Notes: generated from the sequence alone by a model not told the origin. Positions 1-12,803 are shown, numbered from the stretch's first letter. The stretch: DNA of 64,000 bases from Guyanagaster necrorhizus (GCF_019112545.1 NW_025064881.1:49045-113044); one strand, 5' to 3'. Numbers and translations: made by a program.

Positions 1-1449
1 CTGACTGGGGAAACATTGGTGAGCATGGACACGCTTTTAAATGTTGAAGGAGACATGAGCACTGATAACCGACATTCTGATCGCACCTACTACCTATATT
101 GTACATCGCTCCACTGTACGGAGTATTTCACACTGTTGCGTACAAATACCCGTAGTTATGGCTAAACCCTCGGTCGGCTTTTAGGTAAATATCCTTCTGC
201 TATACCAACATACTATAGTTACATTTTTATTTAGTTCGTACTTCTTTCTCCTTACTTTAGGTATTCGAGACTCAGCACAGAACTTACAGTTCACTACATG
301 TAACTGACAGGTCCTCAAGAACAAACTCGTGTCCTTACGCAGCCATTCTGCAGGTTAGGTTCACCGTCCCTGTATACATACAGTCGCTACGGGTACCGTG
401 TACCTGTACCATCCAGTGACCTTTGAATAAAACGATGCTGCCCGCAGGTACAAGTTTCTTGCGGGTCACGAAGATACTGACTTCAAGAGGGGCGGCGACT
501 GCTAAAATATCATCACATGAACGTACCCATGAAAACTCCACTGTCCGAGGCAATAGTAAATTCATCAGGGTACGGTAACTGCATTCAATTTGCGGTAATC
601 AACGCAAGAACCGAGCTTTGCCATTCCTATAGACAATGATTATAGGTTCTCTCCGTGGACTGTTAGAGGGTTCAATCACGGAGTCAAACCGACAGGAACA
701 TGACTACATTCCCTACCATTATTTGGCTAAGACGTTACCTTAGAAACGTTGACTCTGGCAGCAACGGAAAGAAACTGTGATTTTTCACGACCTGTTAAGC
801 TCCGATCTCTCTCTTACAATATTTCACCCGTAGCATCTAAACAAAAAAAAGTTGGTCATGAGTTGTGATCTGGATCAAAATAGGGTTGACAAGTTTCCAG
901 ATCACTGGCACCATTACATGACATAAAGTAGAATCGTGGCCAGAAACAAGTCAAATGTTATTTGACGGTTTACCCTTAGGCTGTAATACAGATATGAGCC
1001 ACAACATGATTAAGAAGACGCAATGTGTGCAATTGAAAAACGTAGCTCACGGTTTGAGTCATACTAGCGTCGCCTCTAACTTTACCTTGTCTGAATCAAA
1101 CAGCACATCAACGGCGAATGGTCGATCTGATAACGGACCAAAGCTCCGTTTAGTCTAGGCAATGTAGTAAGATAATCGATGTTACTTTATTAATCTCTAA
1201 CTATACCACTGCGATGTACAACGTATAAATGTCGACATCCCATCTTGTAGCGAGGAAACAAGGATGCGATCCTATCGCCTATCGAAAGACATCAGTGCAG
1301 CGGAAAATAAGTATACATCGTAGTCTTGCCATTATCAAGATAGAGCAGAGATGGAAAGGATACACCGAGCATCGTCTCAGGTTATCTTGCTAGAGGAGAA
1401 AATAATTTAGGCAGGGGGAATTCAGGAATGTTTCTTCCTGTCTTCGACC
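1..1449. other. no recognisable gene
   Basis: Only short open frames occur here (the longest about 76 codons), and none has a domain motif, splice-site pattern or match elsewhere in the window. The stretch is AT-rich with short A/T runs. I see no repeat, RNA gene or promoter that I can support. Confidence 0.5.
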
Positions 1450-1970
1450 AACTGGGTTAAGCCACAAGTCCAATAGAAAAAAGGATGAGTGTACCTGTCA
1501 GATCTCTTCCTCTGCGTTCTCGGACATGCGACCATTGCTTGAACGAAACGTTTAAGGTGCGAGTGATTGCACAGAGCGTTGTGAGAGTACAAACCTGGAG
1601 CAGGTCTATGACAGCTACAGAAACCATGGCGAGTTTCTCAGTATATGGTATATACCGGAAGCTTCGATGAGGGTGGCAATTTGGAGAGAGATGTCGAGCG
1701 CGGGCATGGTGGTGGGTGTTTAGCAAGGTATGTGCTGTAGAGGACGGGCGCTTAGCATCGCAGCGGTCAGTAGAGGTGCAGTGAATACCTTTTCCATGTG
1801 AAGGCATACTGAGAGCAGTGACATACGATATGCGAGGAAGAACAGATGGTGTTGAAGACGGCGGACTATCGAGAGTAGCGCGTCTTTTGGTAGCGAAGCA
1901 TGTAGGACGATTATGTCGGCTGTCTGACAGCTCTGTAAATCCTGGTCAGGGCCGTAGGGAGACAAGGATG
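1450..1970 (-). pseudogene. decayed MLKL-N-terminal-like gene copy
   Basis: Read on the minus strand, about 1560-1760 matches the first coding exon of the gene at 10557-10709 almost word for word, including the stretch ending in a helix with 'IDLLQ' and the following GT donor. Here the frame is broken by small insertions and deletions, so the helix is split between two frames and no full domain can be read. The downstream exons of the better copy are not recognisable. Orientation relative to the neighbouring Zn2Cys6 gene mirrors the arrangement at 7-11 kb, so this is the decayed arm of an inverted duplication. Family assignment (fungal MLKL_NTD/HeLo-like helical bundle) is taken from the better copy and is tentative. 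Confidence 0.45.
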
Positions 1971-2700
1971 GTAGTAAGTAGAATAAAAGGACCGGCGCCG
2001 GCGCACGGTGAAGTAATCGTAATCAGTTCCGCTGTCTAACAACGTAGCATCACTTCAGTAGATGCATGGATAGCATTACGGCTACCCGCGTAGACCCACG
2101 ACCACAATATTCCCATCACAGACATTGTATGTTCATATCTTTTCTTCTAACGCTAAACTGACGCGGTTTTCTTCTCTCTGCGCAGTTTTCAAGCGCTCAA
2201 GACTCACTAGGTTTGTGGAGACAGCTCCTTATATGCTTGTTGATTGGTTCAACTTGGTTGTGTTACGAGGAGGAGAAATCCGATCCGCCAGTCATCAGCA
2301 CGGAAACTGGAGGAAGACGCCTTTTACGTCATAAATTTGTCCTAGCTTCAGTATAAACCTGACCTAAAGTTTCTTTTAAGCAGAAAGTCGAAGTCCTACC
2401 TATTATGACTTGTATCGCTAATGTGTAGGAACTATTGCTCCTCTTCGAAAGGAAACAATCCATACTGTTCATCATTTCTTTCGCTGGTACATGTTGTAGC
2501 ATAGCTACCCCAATCCCTTGCGATACAGCTAGACACAGCCCGAGAACCTTCTGATCTGCATTTCTGTACGAGGAGTGACGAGGGCAATGTCCGCAGCATG
2601 ATGGACACAAATATCATGTTCTATAGCGTTCCGCCGTAGTAACGCGGTCTAATTTCCCCGTCGTCAGAATCGGCCGTGAGAACTGAACGGTAGGAATCTA
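1971..2700. other. intergenic, nothing recognised
   Basis: Several short overlapping frames on both strands, none with recognisable protein features. No RNA gene or repeat seen. Confidence 0.4.
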
Positions 2701-3061
2701 CACATTTAACTTGCCTTCTAATACAACCCTGATCAGCTTATTGTTGGGCTGTCCGTTTTGGAAGCCACTTACGCTGTTTACTGGACCAGAGGGTACACTT
2801 GAATCTGTCTGGATCCCTGTTGATTCTTCCCCAGTGTCTGTCGGACATGGCGTGGAGAAATCTACATTGCTGAGGGCATTCGGAAAAACTGTATTTGCAA
2901 CGGCAATGTGCCTCATTGGTCAAGCCGAAATTTGCCTTTTTCGTTTAACGATCGGATCGCCATGAGAAAAAAAAGTATTCGGGACGGACTTCCGAGCGTT
3001 GAGGCTGTGGCAACTGATCGTGAGAAATACTTTAAGCTGCTTTCACCAACGTCGACACAAC
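2701..3061 (+). repeat. duplicated upstream region of Zn2Cys6 gene A
   Basis: This 5' flank is recognisably homologous to the reverse complement of about 8317-8680, the 5' flank of the second Zn2Cys6 gene. Shared stretches include one around 2730-2760 matching the complement of about 8620-8655, and another around 2835-2865 matching about 8520-8570. The duplication therefore carried the promoter as well as the coding region. No clear TATA box was identified. Confidence 0.5.
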
Positions 3062-4295
3062 ATGGCACCCATTCGTCCTCACCGTAAGACAAGAAGCGGC
3101 TGCAAAACGTGTAAGCAGCGCAGGGTCAAGGTATGTACTCTGAGCCATACCTTTTCAACCCCCTATCTGCCGACGGGCATGTTCAAGTGATTTGCATTTG
3201 CAGTGCGACGAAGGTCTTCCCATATGCCAGAACTGCACCAGGCGCGGGTTAGAATGTGCCTGGAGTAATACTGGTCCATCAATAGCGCTTATGCGGGGCG
3301 AACTGTCAAGTTCGAACGACGGTTCCCTCTTAACATGGGGTTCAACCAACCCGTTCATCCTTGAATTAATGCACCACTACTCTACATCTGCTTCCTTCTC
3401 ACTCTCTTCCGATCCCGACGCGTCTCGAGTCTGGAGCATCAATGTTCCCAAAATGGCCTTTGACCCCCAGAACCACTGTCTCCTCCATGCCATTCTCGCG
3501 TTTTCCGCTCTACACATCCACCACGCCGATCCCACGTCCCCCCCTCGGTATGCTGCGGCCGCCCACACTTTTTATCAACAAGCGAAGATCGACATAGACT
3601 CGGGGAAAGAGGGGACTGCGGACATAAACGCCGCCCTCATCGCATTGTCGCTCGTTGCGCGATATGAATTCGCTGCATCGGCCGGAGTACTCCCATACAC
3701 GGGCGACTTGGACTGGTACATCACCATCGGCGCCATTAACCGTAACATCGAAACGCATCGGACAGAGCTGCAGGGTAATGTTCTGCGTTCGCTGCTGGGT
3801 GCTATGGCGCCGCCATCTTCACCGACGAATTTGGACGAACAATTCCCATTATCGTTTTCGACGCTCCTGAGCACCGCTCCGGACGTTGAGGAGCTGCATG
3901 ACGCGTCGGTACGCGCCGCCTATCAGGATTCGATACATTTCCTGGAAATGGCGTGGACGGCTTCGTTTAATAAATGCATAGGGGTATGGTGGCGTATGAT
4001 GTCGCATACGTTCTTTCATCTGCTGGAGGAGCAGCGGCCCCGTGCGCTCATCATATTGGCGCATTACTGTGCTATGATGAAATGCGTCACGCAGGATGGG
4101 CCGTGGTGGGCGAAGAAGCAATGGGGCAATGAGGCTGCGCGGATCGTCGCTATGCTTGATGCGCGGTGGGCTCCGTGGTTAGGATGGCTCGAGACGCAGT
4201 TGGATCAGGAGCGTAATAGTAAGATTTTTGATTCTACAGGCTTGGAATTTCTGGCCTGGCTCAGTGCAGGAGACGGAGACGTTGGTCATTTCTAG
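3062..4295 (+). CDS. Zn2Cys6 (C6 fungal-type) transcription factor, copy A
   Basis: Two exons (3062-3130 and 3204-4295, intron 3131-3203) encode about 386 residues. The intron sits inside the zinc cluster. Joined, the first 45 residues give the C-x2-C-x6-C-x5-C-x2-C-x6-C binuclear cluster beginning GCKTCKQRRVK and continuing CDEGLPICQNC after the splice, preceded by a basic stretch for DNA binding. The rest resembles the fungal-specific regulatory region of Upc2-like/Fungal_trans_2 regulators ('ELMHHYSTSASFSLSSD', then a 'LLHAILAFSALHIHH' helix). It is expected to be a nuclear DNA-binding regulator; its targets cannot be told from sequence. It faces a close paralogue at 7073-8316, apart by about 2.8 kb. 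No damage was seen. Confidence 0.9.
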
Positions 4296-7072
4296 TTTGC
4301 GACATCCTGCGTCGAAAGATAGCAATCTTTGTATATACACAACCCGAACGTATATACCATCACGTAACTGGAAAGGTGCGGTAGTGTCGAGAATAAAGAA
4401 CCCTAACGCCAGGTAAAGTATGTTTAACGCCGTCGAGGGTTTCTGGCGTCGCCGTCCCCGTTCACCACCATATTCCGACTGACCGGATGTTTCGACGCTA
4501 TGGGAATAAATGAAATTCCTACTGGCACCGAGCTGTTGTAAAAAAACCCTTCAGATCAGGTTAAAACAACAAGGCGTGCCTTTCCGGGATCCGGAAAATG
4601 AACCCCTTCTGAGTGGCGCACAACTAACTACAAGGCAGTGCACATAATAGTTGCATGGATCTACAGTAGAACAATGTTAGAGAGCGCACGAAAAAAAAGG
4701 AATTAGAAGCATATCAAAAAGTCCGTCTTTAGATCATCAACGGCGTCTCGGAAACTCATCGACACTGAAGAAAATCAACACTCCTGATGCAACGGTTGCT
4801 TGCACTTAATATTCCCTATACCCCGCGGCATGCCCTGTTATCTCTACAGCAGAGCATTGCGAGCTACTAAAGGATCCATCCGAGTCTCCATGTTGATGGC
4901 ATCTCGAAACTTTCTACGCCCACTGTTATTGTGCTTAGATCTTACATTTCACATAGCATACGGTGCTCCCTGCTTTTCTTGCATGCTCCTTGGCATTTAC
5001 CTCGTTCTTTTCCTTTTCCTAGTAAGCCACACCAACATCCGTACGCCGCCAAGGTAGGGTGAAACGGACCCTCGAGTAGCGTACAGATGAGTACTGCCTT
5101 TTGTCATGAACAAACCGGAAACTCCAACCACGGGCATAACAGGTGGTATGCTGTAGAGTTAATTCCTGCATTGTTGAGTGTGCTGTAAGATAACCGAAGA
5201 AGGTAGATACTGACAAGTGAGTGAGGACACACCAAATGATTTATCGCGTCTGGAGATGGGATTTGGGCCGAGCTGCGGGAATTCAATGCTCCCACCTCTC
5301 TGCTCAGGGCCATCGCCACAGTTCTGGAATCCATGCCTGATGAAGAAACCAAGAGACAGACAGGAAATAAGAATGCTTAGTATATGTATACCCTTGTCTC
5401 GGTGCGAAGTAGCACACAAGGTTTGCTTTTTGCTCCGACCTGATACAAGGTTCTCTTAGGTAATTTGAACTCCAATTCTCTCGCTACTTTCAGGAAGCCT
5501 TAGGTAAAAGACAAGATAGCATTAGCTTGTAAACTATCTAAAGTATTTGTATTCCTAACAGAGCATATAGTTCCTGTCATTGGAGAGATGAGACTCCTTG
5601 AAGTAAGGTAATATCATGCACAAGCGAAAGGTCAAAGGGCACAGATTTACCAATTTTCTTCAACATCAATCACATCCATGTCACACAGAATGCATCAAAA
5701 AAAAACCATGCCCATTAATGAAAAGGGATAGGGACTAGCTCCTGTATCGTAAATAGTCTGAATAATGTCCCACTGAAAAAAATGAAATAAGGACTGGAAA
5801 AACTCCAGAAGAATCTTCCGGGAACATCCAAACAATGCTATTCTTAAATCCTAACCAAAAACTTGAAGCTCCCCCGACATCTGCTGAATTTAGAGGCGCC
5901 ACGGAAATCGAGAGCGATCCTAATTCACCCGCCTAACTAGAAATTTAATTTGGTCCTCTGATTTGCGGATGTGGTCGGGACCGACTGGTTGTCAGGCACT
6001 TCCTTGTTCCTTATATCGGCATATTTCTGTTTACCGCTCATACAGCGCGCAATATCAAACTTCTTCTCCCCGTCCGCACGGAGGGAATGACATTCCTCCT
6101 ACCCAGGCCGGAGCGTGTAACTCGGCGCCTCCTTCTCCTCTTTGTCATCAGAAGGAGACGTCGAACTCTGGGACGTGTCTGTTCTGTGTATCTAGACTTT
6201 GTGGAAGAGACGCGATGGGTAGGGGGAGGACGGGCGCAAAGACGAGGTATTGGTATGGTTTCTGTAATGGCGGTGCATGTGGGTGTACCAGAATGCACCA
6301 CACTCACATACAGTGACGGCTTCACAGGAAAGGAACGTGTTTTTGCAGCCATGGCACAGGAATAGCCAAGACATCATCCTGGGATATGGTGGCATCGATA
6401 ATGTGTGAATGATAATGTGTCGGGAATGTTGAGATTCGATAGGAGCAGTTCCAATGAGCAGGATAATCAATATATGTCGTTTACTGTAACATCCTGAATT
6501 TATATAGGTGGGAAAATGGCTGTTCCACTTGATCAGCAGTGGTGAGTTGATTATTTCATCTCGATTTCACTCTTAAGACATACAATGTGCTGAATACTTT
6601 GTCCTGGAACTTTTCAGTTCTATTCATGATATTATCGAGATCGACAGATGTGGAACTTTCATTGAGACATACAACAATTATGCTTCGACTAAGAGACTAT
6701 TCTGCTTGTTTGGCTTCCTCTCAATTGTTATACAGCTCACCTCTTTTGTAAATCTGGGTCACATTGCCTTCACCTCTGGTATCCTTACTACTTCATTGAC
6801 GCTACCTCGCACCCTCTAATACTCACTGTCTACCCCACCGACATCATTACCAAACACTGCTCTTCAAGTGTTTATGCTGGTACCATAAGTTTAGACATTG
6901 CTCAGGGAAAAGCCAGTATAGGCTATATTCATTGGCTTGCTATGGTCATCTGTTCAAGAGACACTAATGTCCCTATCTTATTTACCACACATGCTTTGAT
7001 ACAAGACCTTTTCATCTTCTAAATGGTATATAGTTACGATATATATTCTATCTTTCGTTATCATGGTGCAAA
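4296..7072. other. spacer between the two facing Zn2Cys6 genes
   Basis: This 2.8 kb lies between two convergent transcription-factor genes. Open frames are short (at most about 117 codons), overlap on opposite strands and have biased low-complexity composition, for example an arginine-rich frame near 6090-6360. I recognise no domain, no exon chain and no repeat shared with other parts of the window. Confidence 0.45.
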
Positions 7073-8316
7073 CTAGACATGATCACCGTCCCCTGCGCTG
7101 AGCCAAGTCAGAATATCCACACCTGTAAAATCGAAAACGTGACCATCTCGCTTTTCATCCAACTGACTCTCGAGCCATCCTAACCACGGAGCCCACCGCT
7201 CATCAAGCATGGTGACGATCCGCGCAGCCTCTCTGTCCCACTGCTTCTTCATCCACCACGGGCCATCCCGAGTGACATGCTTCATCATAACACAGTAGTG
7301 CGCTAATATGACAAGCGCACGGGGTCTCTCCTCTTCCAATAAACGAAAGAACGTATGGGACATCCAATACCACCACGTGCCCATGCATCGATTGAGCGAA
7401 GCCCGCCATGCGATCTCCAGGACGTGTATCGAATCGACATAGGCGACGTGCACCGACGCGTCGCGCAGCTCCTCCACATCCGGAGCTGTGCTCAGGATCG
7501 TCGACAACGACGACGGGAACGGTTCCTCCAAGGACGTGGGTAGATTATCCGGCGCCATGGCGCCCAAGAGCGACTGAAAGACAGTGTCTTGGAGCTCGGT
7601 CCGGCGCTTTGCGATGTTACGGCGCACGGCGCAAGTGGTGATGTACCAATCCGAGTCGCCGGAGGACAGCGGGCACAATTTGGCGGATGAGGCGAATTCA
7701 TAGCGTCCAACGAGAGACAGGGCAACGAGGGCGGCGTTGATGTCTGCGGAATCATCGTCCAAGTCGATTTTCGCCTGGTGATAAAATGTGCGGGCGGCTG
7801 CAGCGTACCGGGGAGGGGCCGTCGGATCCGTGTGGTGAATGTGAAGAGCGGAAATGGCGAGAATGGCGTGAAGGAGACACTGGTTCGAGGGATCAAAGGC
7901 CATTTTGGGAACGACGATGCTCCACACTCGAGACGCGTCGGGATCTGAGGAGAGTGAGTAGGAAGCGGATATAGAGTAGTGGTGCATCAATTCAAGGATT
8001 AACGAGTCGGATGAACTTGCGCCGGTCCATGTCGACAGGGAGAGTTCGTTTGAACTTGAGCTTGACTGTCCGACTAGCAATGCAGACCGTCCCCCCGCCG
8101 GCACTGGTGATTCGCGTTTGGGGACAGTATTGCTCCATACACACGCTATCCCTCGCCTCGTGCAGTTCTCGCATGTTGGATGATTTTCGTCACACTGGCC
8201 ATATTTCAACATCACCGTCGTCGGAACGAGGCAGGCAAAGTACCTACCTTGACCTTTCGATCCTTGCACGTCTTGCAGCCGCTTCTTGTCTTATTGTGGG
8301 GACGAATGGGTGCCAT
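7073..8316 (-). CDS. Zn2Cys6 transcription factor, copy B
   Basis: Exons 8248-8316 and 7073-8194 (intron 8195-8247, 53 bp) encode about 396 residues. The start and intron position match copy A exactly: 23 residues ending in the basic run after the second cysteine, then CDENHPTCENC after the splice. The C-terminal regulatory region aligns with copy A along its full length, with a roughly 10-residue longer linker after the zinc cluster. Divergence is spread over the protein without frameshifts, so both copies appear functional and the duplication is not recent. A nuclear regulator is expected; its targets are unknown. Confidence 0.9.
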
Positions 8317-10495
8317 ATTTTGAATAAATGTACCGTGATAGCAGCTTAAAGCATTTCCAACGATCACTGCCACAGCCTCAAAGGCGCGGTGCGGCTGGGA
8401 AGTCCGGCCCGAATACTTGTTTACGTGTGGATCCGATCTTCAATCGAGAGGCCTAAAACTAGGCTTAAGCGAAGGGGCACGTTGTTGTGGCAAGTTTTGG
8501 TGTTTTTTTTTTCAGATGTCTTCTGGGATGCAGACTTCTCCACGCCATGTACGCGAGACACTGCGGAAGAATCGATGTAGGTCAGGACGGATTCTCGGAC
8601 TCAATGAACAGGGCAAATGATATCTCCGGAACGGACAGCCTAACACTGCCAATCTGATCAGGGGTAAATTAGAATGCACGGTAAAAAAAGAAATATTATA
8701 TTCACTACGTTGTCTGTCTTTGAGATTGCTTAGGGGAAGGCACGACATCGTGCTGGGGGCTGCTATATTCCTGCGTACAGCCGACCACCACTGTCCATTT
8801 TCACCGCCGTTGTATGCTCCGTCCTGTGCCCGTGTTTGCTGTATGAGGGGAGAGCCCGTCTGTTCCACACTGCTCGCAGCGCAGATCTAACGGCCGTTTC
8901 AGAGGCTGGGAAAATCAGGCCGAGTTACACGCCATAGGACTTCCTACTTGTTTCCATCATGCTGCGGATATTGTCCTTGTCCCTCGAAGATTAAGATGGA
9001 TCCCGGGCTGTGTCATAGAAATTGTATCCAAAACACTGGCAGACTAGGATAGCTGTGCTATCAGTGACATTAAGCGATGGATGTAATAAATTACTGTTGG
9101 ATGGACAAGTAATACTCCCCGAATGTTGACAAGAGAAATCATGAAAGACGGGAATTGTCCACGTGGACTTAGTGACCGCTTAACCCTAAGTTCGGGTTGG
9201 ATTCTGACTCTAGGTCTGTAGGTCTAGGTCGAACTGACGACATCAGAGGGGTCTTCCTTGGTTTCCAGGTGGTTGACAACTGCACGAAGGAAACCACCGA
9301 TGCAAGAGCATTAATTCAGGACACAAGCAATGTACAGCAGTCCACTGACAGGGCCAACCCAAATCATAACGAATCTTTGTGCTGTGAAGGGAGCAGGCAA
9401 ATCGTCACGGTAGCCTTAGAAAAAAGATACGATCACATGACAACTGTTCTTGCATACGCAGCCGCGTAACGTGTTTGGCAGATTCTAGTGCTACACGCGC
9501 AACCGGGCAGAAGACATTGCTTCACATTCTATATGGTTCCATAGTCTGTGAATGCAAATTCATGAGCTCCTGTACAAAATACACATAGAGACGACTTCGG
9601 TCCCGAATTTCAGCCATGACCATACTGAGATTCGTAGGCTTCCCGGTTCACAATTGAATAGCGTTATATCGTAGGACGATGGTCGAATTCTGGCCGGTTG
9701 ATGAGTTGTGTCTAAGGATCCCACAGAAGTCAAGTCATTACTGTCCAACCTGAAATAGGCTAGTGCACCATCAGCTGACCATAAAGCGCTTAGAGCACAG
9801 CCTTCTTGTCCGTTCTTTGGCCACTTTGCAGTAATACAGCTTTAAGTGAGCGGAAGATGGTCCTGGGACGTCGATAATGGAAAGATGCATGACGGTTGTT
9901 CAAACGAAGCCAGGGAAGACCGGCCCGAAAATCGCGTCGATGGCGTGGGAATCGGCGGCCTTTTCTGCCATGGCTTCCAAGCTTTGCAGATTCTGTTTCA
10001 CTGCTCGGCGTCATCCATGTTTCTACCGACCTGATCATACGCTGTTGGACGATGAAAGTGATTATTTTACTGGCAATGAGCATTGTTATTTCGTCTGAGC
10101 CAACTTCTTCAAGAAGAGAATGGACATTAGATCGATAAAGCCTTGCGAAGACCGAGAGTACAATTCCATTTTCCCCCAATCTTAACATTACAATAAATAT
10201 CCCCCAAGAAAATAAGTATCTCTATTATTAGCGTTGATTCTTATTGATACACTAAGCATTACCTTCCGACTGATAGTGTGGTGGCGATCCTTTCATTCTG
10301 CTTGCTAGTATGTTTAGTTTGCTACCGCTCTCGTTGGTGTGTAACAAAATTATTCTCGCCAATGTCAGAGCTCCTTGTCAACCGATATAATTGTCTTACT
10401 CTCTTGGCGCCACCAAAAGATGCGATACTCTACTTTCTCGAATACGACGTATTCTTCCTCTGCTACTGCATAACACTGCATTCGGTCGATCTTCA
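8317..10495. other. long intergenic stretch
   Basis: The first about 360 bases are the duplicated 5' flank of Zn2Cys6 gene B (compare 2701-3061). Beyond that, open frames at 9197-9469 (+) and 9790-10188 (-) have no recognisable motif, no splice context and no second copy. I do not call genes here. Confidence 0.4.
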
Positions 10496-10496
10496 C

Positions 10497-10504
10497 GATA
10501 TATA
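10497..10504 (+). promoter_or_regulatory. possible TATA box
   Basis: An AT-rich TATATAAA element lies about 55 bases upstream of the most plausible start codon (10557) of the MLKL-like gene. It is consistent with a core promoter, but no transcription start is known. Confidence 0.35.
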
Positions 10505-10556
10505 AATGTCTGGAATCACCTCATGACATTTCACAGTGCGTCTGCCCATCGCTGTG

Positions 10557-11225
10557 ATGCTAGGTGCCCACACTGTACAGTACATACCTCCCACAACCAA
10601 CCCCTCTCTCAACGCCTCTCTCCAAGTCGCCAGCATCATCGAAGCTTCCAGTATACCATGCGTCGAGAAACTCGTCACCATCGCCGTAGCAGCCATAGAC
10701 CTGCTCCAGGTTTGTATACCGCAGCCTGCCTTTTTCCTTTCGTCTGACTCTGCACTGCCAATAGAAAATGGGAAAGAACAAAAAGGACGTGATGTGAGAG
10801 CATCACCAATACAGTCGATGTTCTCAAAGCCCTTGTCAGTACGCCTGGGGTAGCGTCGAGCTGTATATTTCAAGGACATTTGTGCGGACATGGAAGGGTA
10901 TATCATTGTTCTCACACACTGTATTTCCTCCACAGCTACTAGTCAAGCGACGGATATCTCGCGGGCGTAGCCCAAGATCTTGAAGATATGCAGCAGAAAC
11001 ACTGCAGAATCAAGAGCGTCCTTCACGTCAACAACTCCATCCAAGGTTACAGAAAACACATCGATGACTTGAAGATAGACTTCTTGGTAGGCATATTTTT
11101 CACTTTGCGAGACATGGTCTGACCTGTTGGCAGGGGACAACATGTTGGTGCTCATTGAGATCCACCGCATGCTGTTCGAGACGCGACACAATTACACATG
11201 CGATGGTGGTGGCATCTTTTTTTAG
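10557..11225 (+). CDS. MLKL_NTD/HeLo-like helical-domain protein (short)
   Basis: The first exon is 10557-10709, followed by a GT donor. Later exons include about 10945-11086 and 11134-11225, with a GTAGGC donor at 11087 and a CAG acceptor at 11131-11133. The first exon reads 'NPSLNASLQVASIIEAS' and then 'TIAVAAIDLLQ'. A later exon reads 'DLEDMQQKHCRIKSVLHV' followed by 'YRKHIDDLKIDFL'. This order of amphipathic helices is what I recall for the N-terminal four-helix domain of fungal MLKL/HeLo-type proteins, which act at membranes in programmed cell death. The protein stops soon after the domain, so it could be a stand-alone executor or a remnant of a larger STAND/NLR gene. The joint near 10710-10940 is unresolved. 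A decayed inverted copy lies at 1450-1970. Confidence 0.45.
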
Positions 11226-11587
11226 CACCGACAACCGTCTATATATATATATATATCAGAGATTTGATCCAAGATCTGAAATTGTTTAATTTCTCATAGA
11301 CTCAGCTGCTATGGTCAACAGACAAATACTATGAATCACCTCTTGAAGAACTGCTGTCATGCCAATGCAACATTTTGTGTGTGAGTGACAGCATCACAGT
11401 GACCGTCGACATCAAAGCAGGCATGCAGAGTATCTAACTATCAGGAAGTACAGCCAAGGTTAGCCATTACATTTCCAGTCTACCTCCTGAAATCTCGCCA
11501 TCCAAAAATATGCCTTCTGGGTCAGCCGCTAACGACTCTCAGGCCTCAGTTGCTTGGATTAGAGGAAGAAGGGAAATGTTCTGTGTC
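11226..11587. other. intergenic, nothing recognised
   Basis: A (TA)n microsatellite lies near 11241-11256. Otherwise no coding pattern, RNA or repeat was seen before the tRNA. Confidence 0.4.
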
Positions 11588-11592
11588 AAAAA
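11588..11592 (-). terminator. RNA polymerase III terminator
   Basis: A T5 run on the tRNA strand begins about 25 nt past the 3' end of the tRNA-Lys gene, as expected for Pol III termination. Confidence 0.45.
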
Positions 11593-11616
11593 GGTGAGTC
11601 GTAAACATGACATATA

Positions 11617-11709
11617 GCCCACCGTGAGGGTGGAACTCACAACCTTCACATGACACGCCCCAGGTCTGTAATAAGAGTCTGACGCTCTATCCGATTGAGC
11701 TAGGCAGAC
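11617..11709 (-). tRNA. tRNA-Lys(CUU) with a 20-nt intron
   Basis: On the minus strand the sequence folds as a cloverleaf. The 7-bp acceptor stem starts GTCTGCC and includes three G-U pairs. The D stem is GCTC/GAGC, the anticodon loop CTCTTA carries CUU at 34-36, and the T stem GTGAG/CTCAC encloses a TTCCACC loop. A 20-nt insert follows position 37, the canonical place for nuclear tRNA introns. After its removal the anticodon stem TCAGA/TGTGA pairs at four of five positions, with a G-G mismatch. Internal A- and B-box elements and a downstream T5 support a Pol III gene. The mismatch and the wobble-rich acceptor stem leave open that it is a drifting or pseudogenised copy. Confidence 0.6.
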
Positions 11710-12803
11710 AATACAAAGCTCATGGCGTTCTCTCTATTTTTCCTATGCGCGCTGTTACCTTGTAGTTCGTCGCGCCGTATGTTATATGGTATACAGGGTT
11801 ACAGAAGACGGCCGTAAACTGTCAGAAAATTTGGCTTTGACACTACGGTAATGGTGACGGCCGTCATTACCGTATATATACCGACGGTTACCTATAAGAG
11901 TAGGGCTCAATATGGCGGATATGGTCAGCTTTCGTCATTTTGATGTCCACACTGGTCGAAAAAACTCACTAATTTGTCTGTTTTCAGGTACCCATATAGG
12001 ACTCGTATGGTCCAAAATGGACTAAAGGTACGAATATAGTACCCGTACAACCGGTGCGAAGCTCTAGTCCCTTGTTGATCTTTAAAAATTTCCCAAACAC
12101 CGTTAGCCGTTGCGTTTTTTTTTCTTTCAAGATTGCTGCAACTTTAAATATAGATTCTATGATAGATGTCAGACAAGTTGTCTTGGGGTGAGGAACCATC
12201 AGAGAAGTATCTCTTTCTTCTTGCTGTCGCGCTGCTTGAACTTGCAGTGTGTTCTGCTACATCGTTCTTTGGTCAATGGAGTTGGCTCCATGTTTGTTCA
12301 TATCATACTGGGAGAGTAGCTGGTGAATTTGCGACAATATAACAGCAACTACAGTAGGGTTGTCCATCATTGGAGATCATACCATCTCTATGGTAGTACT
12401 CTGGTAGGCGCAGTCAAATTAAATTCAGCTCCAGTATTGTTTGCTTATCTCTTGGTTTATGTGAGTTCAGAGTAAGTTTTACCAAAATGTTGGAGGGAAT
12501 GAGGTGAGCTCTCTTCCAACACTCTTTACTCTGTTATCAGGATCAACGGGTTGGCCAGTGGCTTGGCTCTGTAGTAGGATATATAAAAGCACTCGTTCCT
12601 TTACCAAAGTAATGGCCGACCCCAGGCCTACTCAAGCATTTGGGTATTTTCCCATCAGAAATGATTCAAATATGATAACCATTGCTTAACATCAAATCAG
12701 AGTAGTCTGCGACCGACTAGCGATGCGCATGTTATTCGGTCTCTGCGACTCGTCCTCATCGGGAATTTCGAACACTGATACTTTCTCGAGCTTCCCTCCT
12801 AAC
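11710..12803. other. intergenic, nothing recognised
   Basis: AT-rich sequence with only short frames. A short inverted pairing of telomere-unrelated sequence around 11820-11890 is too weak to call. No gene was recognised. Confidence 0.4.

Noticed and set aside
1457..1807. 116-codon minus-strand frame as an intact gene
   Set aside because: It reads the decayed MLKL-like copy in a mixture of frames and does not follow the family sequence.
9790..10188. 132-codon minus-strand frame as a gene
   Set aside because: No motif, no second copy and no promoter or splice context.
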